From CAYQTL01 sp964420405 (GTDB taxonomy: Bacteria > Acidobacteriota > Thermoanaerobaculia > Thermoanaerobaculales > Sulfomarinibacteraceae), in the NCBI GenBank assembly GCA_964420405.1, contig CAYQTL010000017.1, positions 1-64,000 on the forward strand: a DNA stretch of 64,000 bases, written 5' to 3'. A program made the translations under genes and the position numbers. The notes beneath the pieces were generated by a model. It was not told the DNA's origin. It did not search any database and was given only the letters and a program-made list of their open reading frames with translations. Positions 1-8,676 of the stretch are shown piece by piece (positions within the stretch are counted from its first letter, which is position 1; each line of letters opens with the position of its first letter).

Positions 1-45
1 GGGGGACCAGCACCGATCGAACAGGTCGGGTCGGGGGTACTGCAT
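1..45 (-). CDS. N-terminal fragment of a gene following nuoH (probably nuoI), cut by window edge
   Basis: An ATG at position 45 on the minus strand overlaps the nuoH stop codon as ATGA, the arrangement used at most junctions of this operon. Fifteen codons are present (MQYPRPDLFDRCWSP) before the window ends. In complex I operons the gene after nuoH is normally nuoI, the membrane-arm-proximal subunit with two 4Fe-4S clusters. The fragment is too short to show any ferredoxin motif, so the identity rests on gene order alone. Confidence 0.45.
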   Translation of the reverse strand, partial: MQYPRPDLFDRCWSP

Positions 46-995
46 CACCCCCTCCACACGACAACGGCGCCGGCGGCGGCGAGGTTGAGCATCGCCAGCG
101 GCAGCATCACCTTCCACGCCAGCGCCAGGAGCTGGTCGTAGCGGGGGCGCGGCAGCGCCGCCCGCAGCAGCACGAACAACGCGATGAACACCGACGTCTT
201 GAGCGCGAACCACACCACCGGAGGCAGCCACGGGCCCAACCACCCGCCGAAGAACAGGGTCGTCACCAGGGCCGACACCAGCGCCACGCCGACGTACTCG
301 CCGACGAAGAACATGCCGAACTTCATGCCCGAGTACTCGGCGTGGTAGCCCGCGATGAGCTCGCTCTCGGCCTCGGGCAGGTCGAACGGCAGACGGTGGC
401 TCTCGGCCACCCCCGCCACCAGGAACAGCACGAACCCGGGCAGCTGCGGCACCACGAACCACATCCCCCGCTGCGCCTCGACGATCTCGCCGAGGTCCAT
501 CGAGCCCGCGATCGCCACCACGCCCATCAGCGACAGGCCGAGGAACACCTCGTAGCTGAGCGCCTGCGCCGCTCCGCGGAGCCCGCCCAACAGCGAGTAC
601 CGGCTGTTGGACGACCAGCCCGCGAGCACCACGCTCCACACCGACAGGGCGAACATGGCGAGGACGAACAGCACGCCGACGGACATCTCGGTGACCACCG
701 CCCCCGGCGCGAAGGGGATCACGGCGAACGACATCAGGGTGGCCGCGAGGGCGACGGTAGGCGCGAGGACGAACACCGGCCGGTCGGCGAACGGCGGAGT
801 CCAGTCCTGCTTGAAGAAGATCTTGACCATGTCGGCGAGGACCTGGAGGATCCCGAACGGACCGACCCGGTTGGGTCCGTAGCGGTCCTGCCACAGGCCG
901 AGCAGCCGGCGCTCCACCCAGATCAGGCCGGCCGCGGTGGTCAGCGCCCCGAGCAGCACCGTGACGACGACCACGAGCGGGTGCGGGCCGTTCAC
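45..995 (-). CDS. nuoH: NADH-quinone oxidoreductase subunit H
   Basis: 316 residues, full length for NuoH/ND1, the membrane subunit that contributes the quinone-binding site of complex I next to NuoB and NuoD. It is a polytopic membrane protein with about eight hydrophobic segments. Diagnostic stretches include VGPFGILQVLADMVKIFFK near residue 45 and the family's acidic loop LPFDLPEAESELIAGYHAEY near residue 205, whose glutamates are part of the quinone-site proton path. Start is GTG, overlapping the nuoG stop as GTGA, so translation is probably coupled. It is the seventh nuo gene in the order A-B-CD-E-F-G-H. Confidence 0.97.
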   Translation of the reverse strand: MNGPHPLVVVVTVLLGALTTAAGLIWVERRLLGLWQDRYGPNRVGPFGILQVLADMVKIFFKQDWTPPFADRPVFVLAPTVALAATLMSFAVIPFAPGAVVTEMSVGVLFVLAMFALSVWSVVLAGWSSNSRYSLLGGLRGAAQALSYEVFLGLSLMGVVAIAGSMDLGEIVEAQRGMWFVVPQLPGFVLFLVAGVAESHRLPFDLPEAESELIAGYHAEYSGMKFGMFFVGEYVGVALVSALVTTLFFGGWLGPWLPPVVWFALKTSVFIALFVLLRAALPRPRYDQLLALAWKVMLPLAMLNLAAAGAVVVWRG

Positions 996-3700
996 GACGG
1001 CCCCCCGATCGCCGCATCGGCCGGAAGCGACAGCGCCGGCACGCCGTCGAGCCCGGCGGGCACCATCACCACGCCCGCCGCCAGCGTGTCGGACAGTGCC
1101 ACCGGCAGCTCCACCACCGCGTCCCCGATCCGCAGCACGAGCACGTCTCCGGCTGCGAGACCGAGGTGCTCGGCATCGGCGACGGACAGCCGCAGACGCG
1201 GCTGCGGGGTCAACGCGGCGACCCCCGGCGCGAGGGCCGCGAGCTCGTCGGAGCCGAAGCAGAACCGGTCCGCCACCGCCAGCAGACGGTCGTCACCAGG
1301 CTCGAAAGGGGGCGGCACCGTCTCGAGGGAGATCGGATCGGCTGTCTCGTCGGCTTCGATCAGCCGGACGCCGGCATTCCCGCCTCGCAGCGGCCCCGCG
1401 ATCTCCTCCTGGAAGCGGTTGAGGGCCTGCACCGAGCTCCAGCCCGGCGCGCGGTAGCGGTTGACGAGGGCCGCCGGAGGCTGGCTCCGGGCGCCCTCCA
1501 TGGACGGCACGAACGGCCCGTCGGGGTCGCCGGGCGGCTCGGGCGGCCGGCGCACGTCCTCGCCCGCCCCGATCGCCGTCCGGCCGGAGTAGCGCGAGGG
1601 ATGCAGGGGAAGGCGCTTGCCGTGCTGCCGGAACCCCGCCCCGGGAGCCGCATCGCGGACCGCCGCGAGCTCCGGCAGATCCTCGGCCAGCGTCGCGAGC
1701 ACGTCGTCGAGCCCGATCCAACCGGCACCCTTTCCCCCGAGCCCGGTGGCGAGCGCGTCGAGCCATCGCCAGCCCTCGAGCACCTCGTCTCCGGAGTCGA
1801 GCACCCGGAACGAGCGCTGGGCACGCCCCTCGGCGTTGACCAGCGTGCCGGTGGACTGGGCGAAGCTCGGGATCGGCAGCACCACGTCGGCCCGGTCCGT
1901 GGTCCCCGTCGCGATCAGGTCGAGCGCCACCACGTGGGCGGCCCCGCCCACCAGGGTCTCGAGGGTGCCGGGATCGACCCGGCGGTCCAGGTCGTTGGCC
2001 AGCACCACGACCCCGACGGCTTCCCCGCCGGCGGCCACGTCCACGAGCTCCTCCAGCGGCCGGCCGCCCAGCAGCGCCACACCGACGGTGTCGCACTCCC
2101 CGGCGGTCAGCAGCAGCCGCGCGGGCCGGCCGGCGGCGCAGAGGGCGCCGGCCACCGCCGCCGCCGCGCGCATCACGGCGTCGCCGCAGGTGGGACCGGC
2201 GACGACCACCGGCCGCTCGGCGGCGGCCAGACCGGCGGCGATCTCGCGGGCGAGCCCGGCGGACGGGTCGTCGGATTCCTCTCCCTCCGAGCCATCGGGA
2301 CCGACCGCCGCCGTCACCGCGGCAGCGAGCCGGACGATCTCCGCCGGCGCGGCCCGGTACACGCCGCGGGCGGCATCGTCGAGCCTCGTCGCATCCGGGG
2401 TCGCGATCCACACCGGGCCACGCTGCCCGACCGTCGCGTCGCGCACCGCGGCGTCGTGCCACAGTCCGACCCCCGCCCGCTCGGCGGCGGCCTCGGCCGG
2501 CGCCCGACGGGCCGCCTGCCGCACCGCCAGCGCCGCCCGGGGCGCGCTCTGGGTGAGGTCCTCGCCCAGCACCAGCACACCGTCGGCCCGCTCGAGGTCG
2601 CCCACCGACGCCGGCTGCGCAGGCCCCCTCGCGAGCAGCTCGACCGCGGTCGCCGCGAGCCGGTGGTCGGCGTCGCCGAGCCCGGTCGAGAACCGCTCAC
2701 GGCCGACCAGCCGCGCGAGTGCGTAGTTGTCCTCCAGCGATGCCCGCGGTGAGCCGATGCCGACCACCACGTCGCACCTGCGCAGGCGTGCGACTGCCTC
2801 GGCGAGGGCCTCGTCGGGACCGACCACCCGCTCCTCACCGCCGGAGCGCACCACCGAGACCACCAGCCGGCGCACGTGATCGGCGTGCTCGTAGCCGAAC
2901 CGCCCCCGGTCGCACAGGAAGTAGCCGTTGACCTCGTGGTGGTACCGGTTGAGGATGCGTCGCACGGTGCCGTAGCGGGCGCCCACGATCGTGTTGCAGC
3001 CGAGGGAGCAGTGAACGCACACCGACGGCGCCGTCGCGAGGTCCCACTTGCGCGTGTAGTGGCGCTTCAGGGTCTTGTCGGTGAACACGCCGGTCGGGCA
3101 GACCTCCACCAGGTTGCCGGAGAACTCGCTCTCGAGGGTGCCGTCCTCGAACCGTCCGAAGTAGACGTGGTCGTGGCTGCCCAGGACGTCCAGGTCGGTG
3201 CCACCGGCGTGGTCCCGGTAGAACCGGACGCAGCGGTAGCACTGGATGCAGCGGTTCATCTCGTGCTCGATCAGCGGCCCCAGATCCTGGTTGCGGTAGG
3301 TGCGCTTGGCGAACCGGCTGCGCCGGTAGGCGTGGCCTGCCATCACCGTCATGTCCTGCAGATGGCACTCGCCGCCCTCGTCGCACACCGGGCAGTCGTG
3401 CGGGTGGTTGAGCATCAGCCACTCGATCACGGCGGCGCGCATCTCCCGTGCCTCGGGCGCCTCCACCGACACCCGCCGGCCGTCGGACACCGGCTCCATA
3501 CAGGCCATCACCAGCTGGCCCTTCTCGTCCTCGGAGTCCTCGTAGGTCACCACCGCGCACTGCCGGCACGCGCCCACCGAGCCCAGCGCCGGGTGCCAGC
3601 AGAAGTAGGGCAGGTCGACGCCCTGCTCGAGCAGCGCGTGGAGCAGGTTGGTCCCGTCCGACACCTCGAGCTCGCGGCCGTCGACCACGATCCGTGCCAT
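992..3700 (-). CDS. nuoG: NADH-quinone oxidoreductase subunit G
   Basis: About 902 residues, the large iron-sulfur subunit of the peripheral arm. The N-terminal 2Fe-2S ferredoxin domain (residues about 1-80) carries FCWHPALGSVGACRQC and a later Cys. The His-Cys3 N5 site is in HDCPVCDEGGEC, and the N4 site uses CIQCYRCVRFYRD and a later Cys. CVHCSLGC plus a distant Cys in GYFLCDRGR matches the extra N7 cluster known from E. coli- and Thermus-type NuoG. The remainder is a molybdopterin-oxidoreductase-like domain that binds no cofactor in complex I. The ATG at 3700 overlaps the nuoF stop (ATGA); a longer open frame upstream lies inside nuoF and is not coding. Confidence 0.96.
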   Translation of the reverse strand: MARIVVDGRELEVSDGTNLLHALLEQGVDLPYFCWHPALGSVGACRQCAVVTYEDSEDEKGQLVMACMEPVSDGRRVSVEAPEAREMRAAVIEWLMLNHPHDCPVCDEGGECHLQDMTVMAGHAYRRSRFAKRTYRNQDLGPLIEHEMNRCIQCYRCVRFYRDHAGGTDLDVLGSHDHVYFGRFEDGTLESEFSGNLVEVCPTGVFTDKTLKRHYTRKWDLATAPSVCVHCSLGCNTIVGARYGTVRRILNRYHHEVNGYFLCDRGRFGYEHADHVRRLVVSVVRSGGEERVVGPDEALAEAVARLRRCDVVVGIGSPRASLEDNYALARLVGRERFSTGLGDADHRLAATAVELLARGPAQPASVGDLERADGVLVLGEDLTQSAPRAALAVRQAARRAPAEAAAERAGVGLWHDAAVRDATVGQRGPVWIATPDATRLDDAARGVYRAAPAEIVRLAAAVTAAVGPDGSEGEESDDPSAGLAREIAAGLAAAERPVVVAGPTCGDAVMRAAAAVAGALCAAGRPARLLLTAGECDTVGVALLGGRPLEELVDVAAGGEAVGVVVLANDLDRRVDPGTLETLVGGAAHVVALDLIATGTTDRADVVLPIPSFAQSTGTLVNAEGRAQRSFRVLDSGDEVLEGWRWLDALATGLGGKGAGWIGLDDVLATLAEDLPELAAVRDAAPGAGFRQHGKRLPLHPSRYSGRTAIGAGEDVRRPPEPPGDPDGPFVPSMEGARSQPPAALVNRYRAPGWSSVQALNRFQEEIAGPLRGGNAGVRLIEADETADPISLETVPPPFEPGDDRLLAVADRFCFGSDELAALAPGVAALTPQPRLRLSVADAEHLGLAAGDVLVLRIGDAVVELPVALSDTLAAGVVMVPAGLDGVPALSLPADAAIGGPS

Positions 3701-4992
3701 CAGGAACCTCCCCCGTCGCGGTACGGGCAGCCCCCGCCGGTCACGTGGCGCTCGAAGTCGTCGCGGAAGTGCTCCAGCGCGCTCTGGAGCGGCTCCACCG
3801 CGCCGGGGGCGAGCATGCAGAAGGTGCGGCCGGGTCCGAGCAGCCGGCAGTGCTGCTCGAGAAGCTCGAGGTCCTCCGGCCGACCCTCGCCGCGCTCCAG
3901 CGCCCCGAGCACCCGAGCGATCCACGGCAGCCCCTCGCGGCAGGGCGTGCACCAGCCGCACGACTCCTGGGCGAAGAACCGCTCGAGGTTGCGGACCATC
4001 CCGACCGGGCAGGTCCGGTCGTCGAGGACGATCACGGTCCCCGTCCCGAGCCGGCTGCCCGCCTGCTGCACGGCGTTGAAGTCGAGCTTGAGGTCGAGGT
4101 GGTCGGAGGTCAGGAAGTCGGTCGAGGCGCCTCCCGGAAGGGCGCCGCGGAAACCGTAGCCGTCCTGCATCCCGCCGGCGTGCTCCTCGATCAGCTCGCC
4201 GAGCGTGACACCCAAAGGCAGCTCCCACGCGCCGGGCGTGCGCACGCGGCCGCTGGCGCCGTAGATCTTCGTCCCCCCGTCCTCGCTGTCGGACAGCGCG
4301 ACGAACCACTCGGCGCCGTGCTCGACGATATGCGGCACGCAGCACAGGGTCTCGACGTTGTTGACCACCGTCGGCCGGCCCCACAGGCCGACCACCGGCG
4401 GGAACGGCGGCTTCGCCCGCGGGATCCCCCGGCCGCCCTCCAGCGCGTTCAGCAGCCCGGTCTCCTCGCCGCAGATGTACCGTCCGGCGGAGGTGTGGAG
4501 ATGGATCTCGAGGTCGTAGCCGCTGCCGAGGATGTCGCGGCCGAGCAGGCCGGCGTCGCGCGCCTCGGCGAGCGCCCGCTCGAGCCGCCGCTCGCTCTCC
4601 TTGTAGGCCCAGCGCAGGAAGATGTAGGCGACTCCCGCCGAGATCGCGTACGAGGCGAGGATCGTGCCCTCCACCAGCTGGTGGGGGTCGCCCTCCATCA
4701 GCAGCCGGTCCTTGAAGGTCCCGGGCTCCATCTCGTCGGCGTTGACGACCATGTAGCGGGGCCCGGGGTCGTCGTCGGGCGAGGGCACGAACTTCCACTT
4801 GATCCCGGCCGGGAACCCGGCCCCGCCGCGGCCCCGCAGGCGGGCCTTCTCGACCTCGGAGCGGACGTCCTCCGGCGACATCTGCGACAGCGCCTTCCGC
4901 ACCGCGCGGTAGCCGCCGGCGTGCTCGTACGTCGCGAGGTCCGGCGGCGGCCCGCCGGGACGAATGTTCCGGGTCAGGGGACGCTCGCTCAC
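3700..4992 (-). CDS. nuoF: NADH-quinone oxidoreductase subunit F (FMN, NADH site)
   Basis: 430 residues, the NADH-oxidising flavoprotein subunit of complex I. The glycine-rich FMN/NADH segment LRGRGGAGFPAGIKWKF lies near residue 55. The C-terminal N3 4Fe-4S ligands are in ESCGWCTPCREG, with the fourth Cys in the GRTFCML region. The GTG at 4992 was chosen because it overlaps the nuoE stop as GTGA and begins the alignable sequence (SERPLTRNI); the open frame upstream is nuoE read in the wrong frame. It forms the dehydrogenase module with NuoE and NuoG. Confidence 0.97.
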   Translation of the reverse strand: MSERPLTRNIRPGGPPPDLATYEHAGGYRAVRKALSQMSPEDVRSEVEKARLRGRGGAGFPAGIKWKFVPSPDDDPGPRYMVVNADEMEPGTFKDRLLMEGDPHQLVEGTILASYAISAGVAYIFLRWAYKESERRLERALAEARDAGLLGRDILGSGYDLEIHLHTSAGRYICGEETGLLNALEGGRGIPRAKPPFPPVVGLWGRPTVVNNVETLCCVPHIVEHGAEWFVALSDSEDGGTKIYGASGRVRTPGAWELPLGVTLGELIEEHAGGMQDGYGFRGALPGGASTDFLTSDHLDLKLDFNAVQQAGSRLGTGTVIVLDDRTCPVGMVRNLERFFAQESCGWCTPCREGLPWIARVLGALERGEGRPEDLELLEQHCRLLGPGRTFCMLAPGAVEPLQSALEHFRDDFERHVTGGGCPYRDGGGS

Positions 4993-5486
4993 GACCCGGG
5001 CTCCCGCCCCGGATACGCCTCGAGCAGGGCCTCGAGATCGGCCGGATCCACGTCCACGTGGAGGTCCTCGTCGACCATCAACGCCGGCGCGCCGTCGCAG
5101 GCGCCGAGACACGGCATCGGCAGCAGCGTGAAGCGTCCGTCGGCGGTGGTCTCGCCGAAGCCGATGCCGAGCAGCTCGCGCAGCCGGTCGCGGATGCCGC
5201 CGTAGCCCATCACCCAGCAGCTGACCGAGTCGCACAACAGGATCACGTGCTCCCCCACCGGCCGCCGGAACACGAGGTTGTAGAAGGTGGCGACGTTCTC
5301 GAGGTCGGCCGGGTCGAGGCCGAGCAGCTCGGCGACGGCCACCAGCGCCTCGTCCGACACCCAGCGGCGGTCCCGCTGCACGATCTTGAGGGCCTCGACC
5401 GAGGCCGCCCGCGGCTCCGGGTAGTGGGCGGCGCAGCGCTCGATCTCGCGCCGCTCGCGGTCGGTGAGGACGCTTCCCCGGCTCAT
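4989..5486 (-). CDS. nuoE: NADH-quinone oxidoreductase subunit E
   Basis: 165 residues, the thioredoxin-fold 2Fe-2S (N1a) subunit of the NADH dehydrogenase module. The four cluster ligands are visible as Cys85 and Cys90 (LLCDSVSCW) and Cys126 and Cys130 (PCLGACDGAP). The N-terminal helical segment contains the family motif ATFYNLVFRR around residue 67. The ATG overlaps the nuoCD stop (ATGA). Length is typical. Confidence 0.97.
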   Translation of the reverse strand: MSRGSVLTDRERREIERCAAHYPEPRAASVEALKIVQRDRRWVSDEALVAVAELLGLDPADLENVATFYNLVFRRPVGEHVILLCDSVSCWVMGYGGIRDRLRELLGIGFGETTADGRFTLLPMPCLGACDGAPALMVDEDLHVDVDPADLEALLEAYPGREPGS

Positions 5487-7219
5487 CGGTCCACGTCCGC
5501 CAGCACGTAGTCGATCGAGCCGAGCACCGCGAGCACGTCTGCCACCGAGTGTCCGCGACACATCAGCGACAGCATCTGCAGATGCGGGAACGACGGCGTC
5601 CGGATCCGCGTCCGGTACGACTGCGTGTCGCCGTCGGAGACCAGCCAGTAGCCGTTCCAGCCCTTGCTCGCCTCGACCTCGCCGAGCGCCTCGCCGGCCG
5701 GGATGACCGGCCCCCACGACACCCCCAGGAAGTGCGTGATGAGCGTCTCGATGTCGTGCATCGTGCACTCCCGGTCGGGCGGCGTGGCGAGGGGATGGCG
5801 GGACTTCACGGCGCCGCCGGGCATCTGCTCGACGCACTGCCGCACGATCCGCAGGCTCTGGCGGATCTCCTCGTGGCGCACCAGCGCCCGGGCGTAGCAG
5901 TCGCCCTCCTGGGCGGTGGGCACGTCGAACTCGAACCGGTCGTACCCGGAGTACGGCCGCGTCTTGCGGAGGTCCCACGCGAGGCCGCACGCCCGCAGCA
6001 TCGGGCCGCTCATCCCCCAGTCGAGCGCCTCGTCCAGGGAGCACGCGCCGACGCCGACGGTCCGCTCGCGGAAGATCGCGTTCTCGAGGACCATGCTGCG
6101 GTACTCGGGCAGGTGACGCTCCATGCGACCCACGAACGCGCCCACCAGCTCCTGCCAGCCGTCGGGGAGATCCTGGGCGACGCCGCCGATCCGGAACCAG
6201 TTGGGGTGCATCCGGTCGCCGGTGATCGCCGAGGTGACGTCGAACGCCGCCTCGCGGTCGTTGAACATGTAGAACACCGGCGACAGCGCGCCCAGGTCCT
6301 GGGCGAAGGTGCCGTACCACACCAGGTGGCTGATGACCCGGAACAGCTCGCACAGCATCACCCGGATCACCGTCGCCCGCTCGGGCACGTCGATACCCGC
6401 CAGCCGCTCCACCGCGAGGACGTAGGGCAGGTTGTTGAGCACCCCGCCGAGGTAGTCGACCCGGTCGGTGTAGGGGATGTAGGTGTGCCAGCTCTGGCGC
6501 TCGCCCATCTTCTCGGCGCCGCGGTGGTGGTAGCCGATGTCGGGCACCACCGCGCGCACCTCCTCGCCGTCGAGCTGGAGCACCACACGCAGCACGCCAT
6601 GGGTCCCTGGGTGCTGGGGCCCGAGGTTGAGGAACAGGTGCTCGGCACCGGCCGCCGGGTCGAGCCCCCAGGCCTCGGGATCGAAGCGCAACGCCTCCTG
6701 CTCGGCGTCCTGCCGCTCGGGCGGCAGGACGAACGGCGCCATGTCGGTCGCCCGCGCCGGGTGGTCCTTGCGCAGCGGGTGGCCGGTCCAGGTCGGGGGC
6801 AGCAGGATCCGCCGCAGGTTCGGGTGGCCCTCGAAGCGCACCCCGAACATGTCGTAGACCTCGCGCTCGTACCAGTCGGCCGAGGGCCACAGGCCGGTCG
6901 CGGTGGGCACCGTCCCGTCGAGCCGGGCCGGCGCCTTCAGCCGCACGTCGGCGTTGCGCTCCAGCGACCGCAGGTGGTAGACGAGGGTCAGCTCCGAGCG
7001 GGGAAGGTCGTCACGCCGCCCGCGCCGCTCCCGCTCGTCCACCGCGGTGAGGTCGTACAGCGTCCGGTAGGGGTGGTCGACGTCCGAGCGCAGGTGTTCG
7101 AGGGCGTCGAGCATCCCGTCGGCCCCGACCCACGCGGTCCGGATTCCGTCGACTGCGTCCTCCTCGGCCGTCACCAGCTCGCGGTCGCGCAGCTCGTCGA
7201 GCACGTCGCCGGCCGCCAT
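5483..7219 (-). CDS. nuoCD: NADH-quinone oxidoreductase fused subunits C and D
   Basis: 578 residues, a natural NuoC-NuoD fusion like that of enterobacteria. Residues about 1-185 are the NuoC (30 kDa) domain with the motif DWYEREVYDMFGVRFEGHP. The rest is NuoD (49 kDa), with LNLGPQHPGTHGVLR and the quinone-site loop GYHHRGAEKMGERQ. NuoD, with NuoB, lines the quinone-reduction chamber. The ATG at 7219 overlaps the nuoB stop. Fusion explains why no separate nuoC or nuoD is found in the operon. Confidence 0.97.
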   Translation of the reverse strand: MAAGDVLDELRDRELVTAEEDAVDGIRTAWVGADGMLDALEHLRSDVDHPYRTLYDLTAVDERERRGRRDDLPRSELTLVYHLRSLERNADVRLKAPARLDGTVPTATGLWPSADWYEREVYDMFGVRFEGHPNLRRILLPPTWTGHPLRKDHPARATDMAPFVLPPERQDAEQEALRFDPEAWGLDPAAGAEHLFLNLGPQHPGTHGVLRVVLQLDGEEVRAVVPDIGYHHRGAEKMGERQSWHTYIPYTDRVDYLGGVLNNLPYVLAVERLAGIDVPERATVIRVMLCELFRVISHLVWYGTFAQDLGALSPVFYMFNDREAAFDVTSAITGDRMHPNWFRIGGVAQDLPDGWQELVGAFVGRMERHLPEYRSMVLENAIFRERTVGVGACSLDEALDWGMSGPMLRACGLAWDLRKTRPYSGYDRFEFDVPTAQEGDCYARALVRHEEIRQSLRIVRQCVEQMPGGAVKSRHPLATPPDRECTMHDIETLITHFLGVSWGPVIPAGEALGEVEASKGWNGYWLVSDGDTQSYRTRIRTPSFPHLQMLSLMCRGHSVADVLAVLGSIDYVLADVDR

Positions 7220-7848
7220 CAGCGCTCCCTGTCCGGCGGCGTCAGGTCCCGCATGGCGACACGTTCGGCGTGCTTGCGGTCGCGCTGGCACTCGCGCGCG
7301 CCGCGGAGAACGCCCTGGTGGCCCACCGCCCAGCTGAGCGGCCGGGTCTCGGCGCCGACCGCCTCCCGCAGCAGCAGCAGGCCCTCCATGAACGCCTCGG
7401 GCCGCGGCGGGCAGCCCGGCACGTAGACGTCCACCGGCAGGAACGAGTCCACCCCCTGCACGACGCTGTAGATGTCGTACATCCCACCCGAGTTGGCGCA
7501 CGAGCCCATCGAGATCACCCAGCGGGGCGCCATCATCTGCTCGTACAGCCGTTGGATCACCGGGGCCATCTTCACGAACACGGTGCCGGCGATGACCATC
7601 ACGTCGGCCTCCCGCGGGCTGCCGCGGATGACCTCGGCGCCGAAGCGGGCCACGTCGTGGCGGCTGGTGAGGCTGGTGGCCATCTCCACGAAGCAGCACG
7701 ACAGCCCGAAGTTGAACGGCCACATGGAGTTCTTGCGGCCCCACGCGACCAGGTCCGAGAGCCTCGACATGGCCAGGACCCGGCTCACTGCGGCCTCCCA
7801 GCCGCCCCGCCCGGCGCCGTCCGCGCGTTCGATCGAGACGTCGGTCAT
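7219..7848 (-). CDS. nuoB: NADH-quinone oxidoreductase subunit B
   Basis: 209 residues, the subunit carrying cluster N2, the terminal electron donor to quinone. Ligands are the adjacent Cys51-Cys52 (FGLSCCFVEMA), Cys117 (SMGSCANSGG) and Cys146 (YVPGCPPRPE). The ATG overlaps the nuoA stop by four bases. The C-terminus (QRDRKHAERV onward) is slightly longer and more basic than in short NuoB forms. Confidence 0.97.
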   Translation of the reverse strand: MTDVSIERADGAGRGGWEAAVSRVLAMSRLSDLVAWGRKNSMWPFNFGLSCCFVEMATSLTSRHDVARFGAEVIRGSPREADVMVIAGTVFVKMAPVIQRLYEQMMAPRWVISMGSCANSGGMYDIYSVVQGVDSFLPVDVYVPGCPPRPEAFMEGLLLLREAVGAETRPLSWAVGHQGVLRGARECQRDRKHAERVAMRDLTPPDRER

Positions 7849-8228
7849 CGCCGCTCTCCGCCGAACCGGCGCAGCGCGCCCGCCACCTCGAGACCGCCCG
7901 AGCGCCACTCGTAGACCAACGCCGCCGCCAGGATGACGAGGAAGACGAGCATCCCGGCGTAGCCGGTCCAGCCGGCCTCCCGCGCGGCCACGGCCCACGC
8001 GATCAGGAACATGGCCTCCAGGTCGAACACCACGAACAGCAGCGCGATCCGCCAGAACCGCACGCCGGACCGGTCGACCCCCGCCGACGACGGCACCACC
8101 CCCGCCTCGTACGGCTCGCCGGTGGCGCGCTCGGAGTGGCGCTCGCCGAGCAGCGCAGACACGCCGAGCATGCCGCCCACAACCAGCGCCACCAGGCCCG
8201 CGTAGACCACCAGCGGCCACAGGGTCAT
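7845..8228 (-). CDS. nuoA: NADH-quinone oxidoreductase subunit A
   Basis: 127 residues with three transmembrane helices, as expected for NuoA/ND3. The conserved loop YEAGVVPSSAG follows helix 1, and the second-helix signature FVVFDLEAMFLIAWA contains the conserved Asp-Glu pair. This is the first gene of the minus-strand nuo operon. Upstream bases give only a weak ribosome-binding site (CGGAGCG). The 5' side contains a short dyad (8262-8279, GGTGA...TCACC). Confidence 0.95.
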   Translation of the reverse strand: MTLWPLVVYAGLVALVVGGMLGVSALLGERHSERATGEPYEAGVVPSSAGVDRSGVRFWRIALLFVVFDLEAMFLIAWAVAAREAGWTGYAGMLVFLVILAAALVYEWRSGGLEVAGALRRFGGERR

Positions 8229-8390
8229 CGGATGCGCTCCGGGCGCGGCTCCCGCCGCTCGTGAGGTGAGTTTCGAGTCACCGCCCGATCGTCGTGCCAC
8301 GCTCGGCCCCCCACCATGCGGGGCGCGCGCACCGGGGTACCGGGGCTGCCCCCAGCGATGCCGGTCGCGACCCGTGATGCCGTCACCCCC

Positions 8391-8533
8391 GTCCGCGTCC
8401 GTGCCCGTGCCCGTGCCCGATCCCGATCCCGTTCTCGTTCCCGACGCGTGCGGGGTTGCACCTGCGACCCGCCTTTCGGATCTCCTGGAGCCAGCCCTTC
8501 CGCTGCATCGAGGGCACGGACGCGGGCACGGAC
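8391..8533. repeat. Dispersed inverted-repeat element, copy 1 (GTCCGCGTCCGTGCCC type)
   Basis: The left arm GCGTCCGTGCCC (8395-8406) is perfectly complementary to GGGCACGGACGC (8512-8523). The left arm runs into tandem GTGCCC and GATCCC units up to about 8432. The right arm begins with CCGCTGCATCGAGGGCACGG (8500-8519), which recurs almost unchanged at 45830-45848. It lies in the divergent spacer between nuoA and 8677 and has no coding potential beyond low-complexity dipeptides. Confidence 0.75.
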
Positions 8534-8604
8534 ACTGAAGGGGGGCGACCTCGGTCGCCCACGGGCGGGCGGGGTCGCTGCAGTTGGACGCGACCACAAC
8601 CATC

Positions 8605-8652
8605 GGGATCGGGATCGGGATCGGGATCGGGGTCGGGGTCGGGGTCGGGGTC
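8605..8652. repeat. Hexamer tandem repeat, GGGATC x4 then GGGGTC x4
   Basis: Eight perfect 6-bp units occupy 48 bp: four GGGATC followed by four GGGGTC. The array sits directly upstream of the -10 box of the sugar dehydrogenase gene. Read as protein it would give only Gly-Ile/Gly-Val dipeptides, so the open frame running through it is not a credible N-terminal extension of that gene. Similar GGGATC runs occur at 62061-62078 and in degenerate form at several other spacers. Confidence 0.9.
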
Positions 8653-8664
8653 GGCGGAGAGACG

Positions 8665-8670
8665 TACACT
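8665..8670 (+). promoter_or_regulatory. Putative -10 box TACACT for the gene at 8677
   Basis: TACACT lies only six bases before the ATG at 8677. With the usual 6-7 base spacing to +1, transcription would begin at or next to the ATG, implying a leaderless or near-leaderless mRNA; no Shine-Dalgarno sequence is present. The same TACACT with flanking GG/CG occurs upstream of 60463 and 62146. No convincing -35 is visible, because the hexamer array occupies that position. Confidence 0.45.
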
Positions 8671-8676
8671 GGTTCG

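Noticed and set aside
992..4798. Extended nuoG frame starting inside nuoF
   Set aside because: The ferredoxin domain begins at the ATG at 3700, which overlaps the nuoF stop; the upstream part is nuoF in another frame.
8391..8652. CRISPR-like array
   Set aside because: Units are 6 bp and contiguous, without spacers of 25-40 bp; no cas gene is present.
8584..8676. N-terminal extension of the sugar dehydrogenase
   Set aside because: It would be a Gly-Ile/Gly-Val run encoded by the GGGATC/GGGGTC array; the signal peptide starts at 8677, right after a -10 box.
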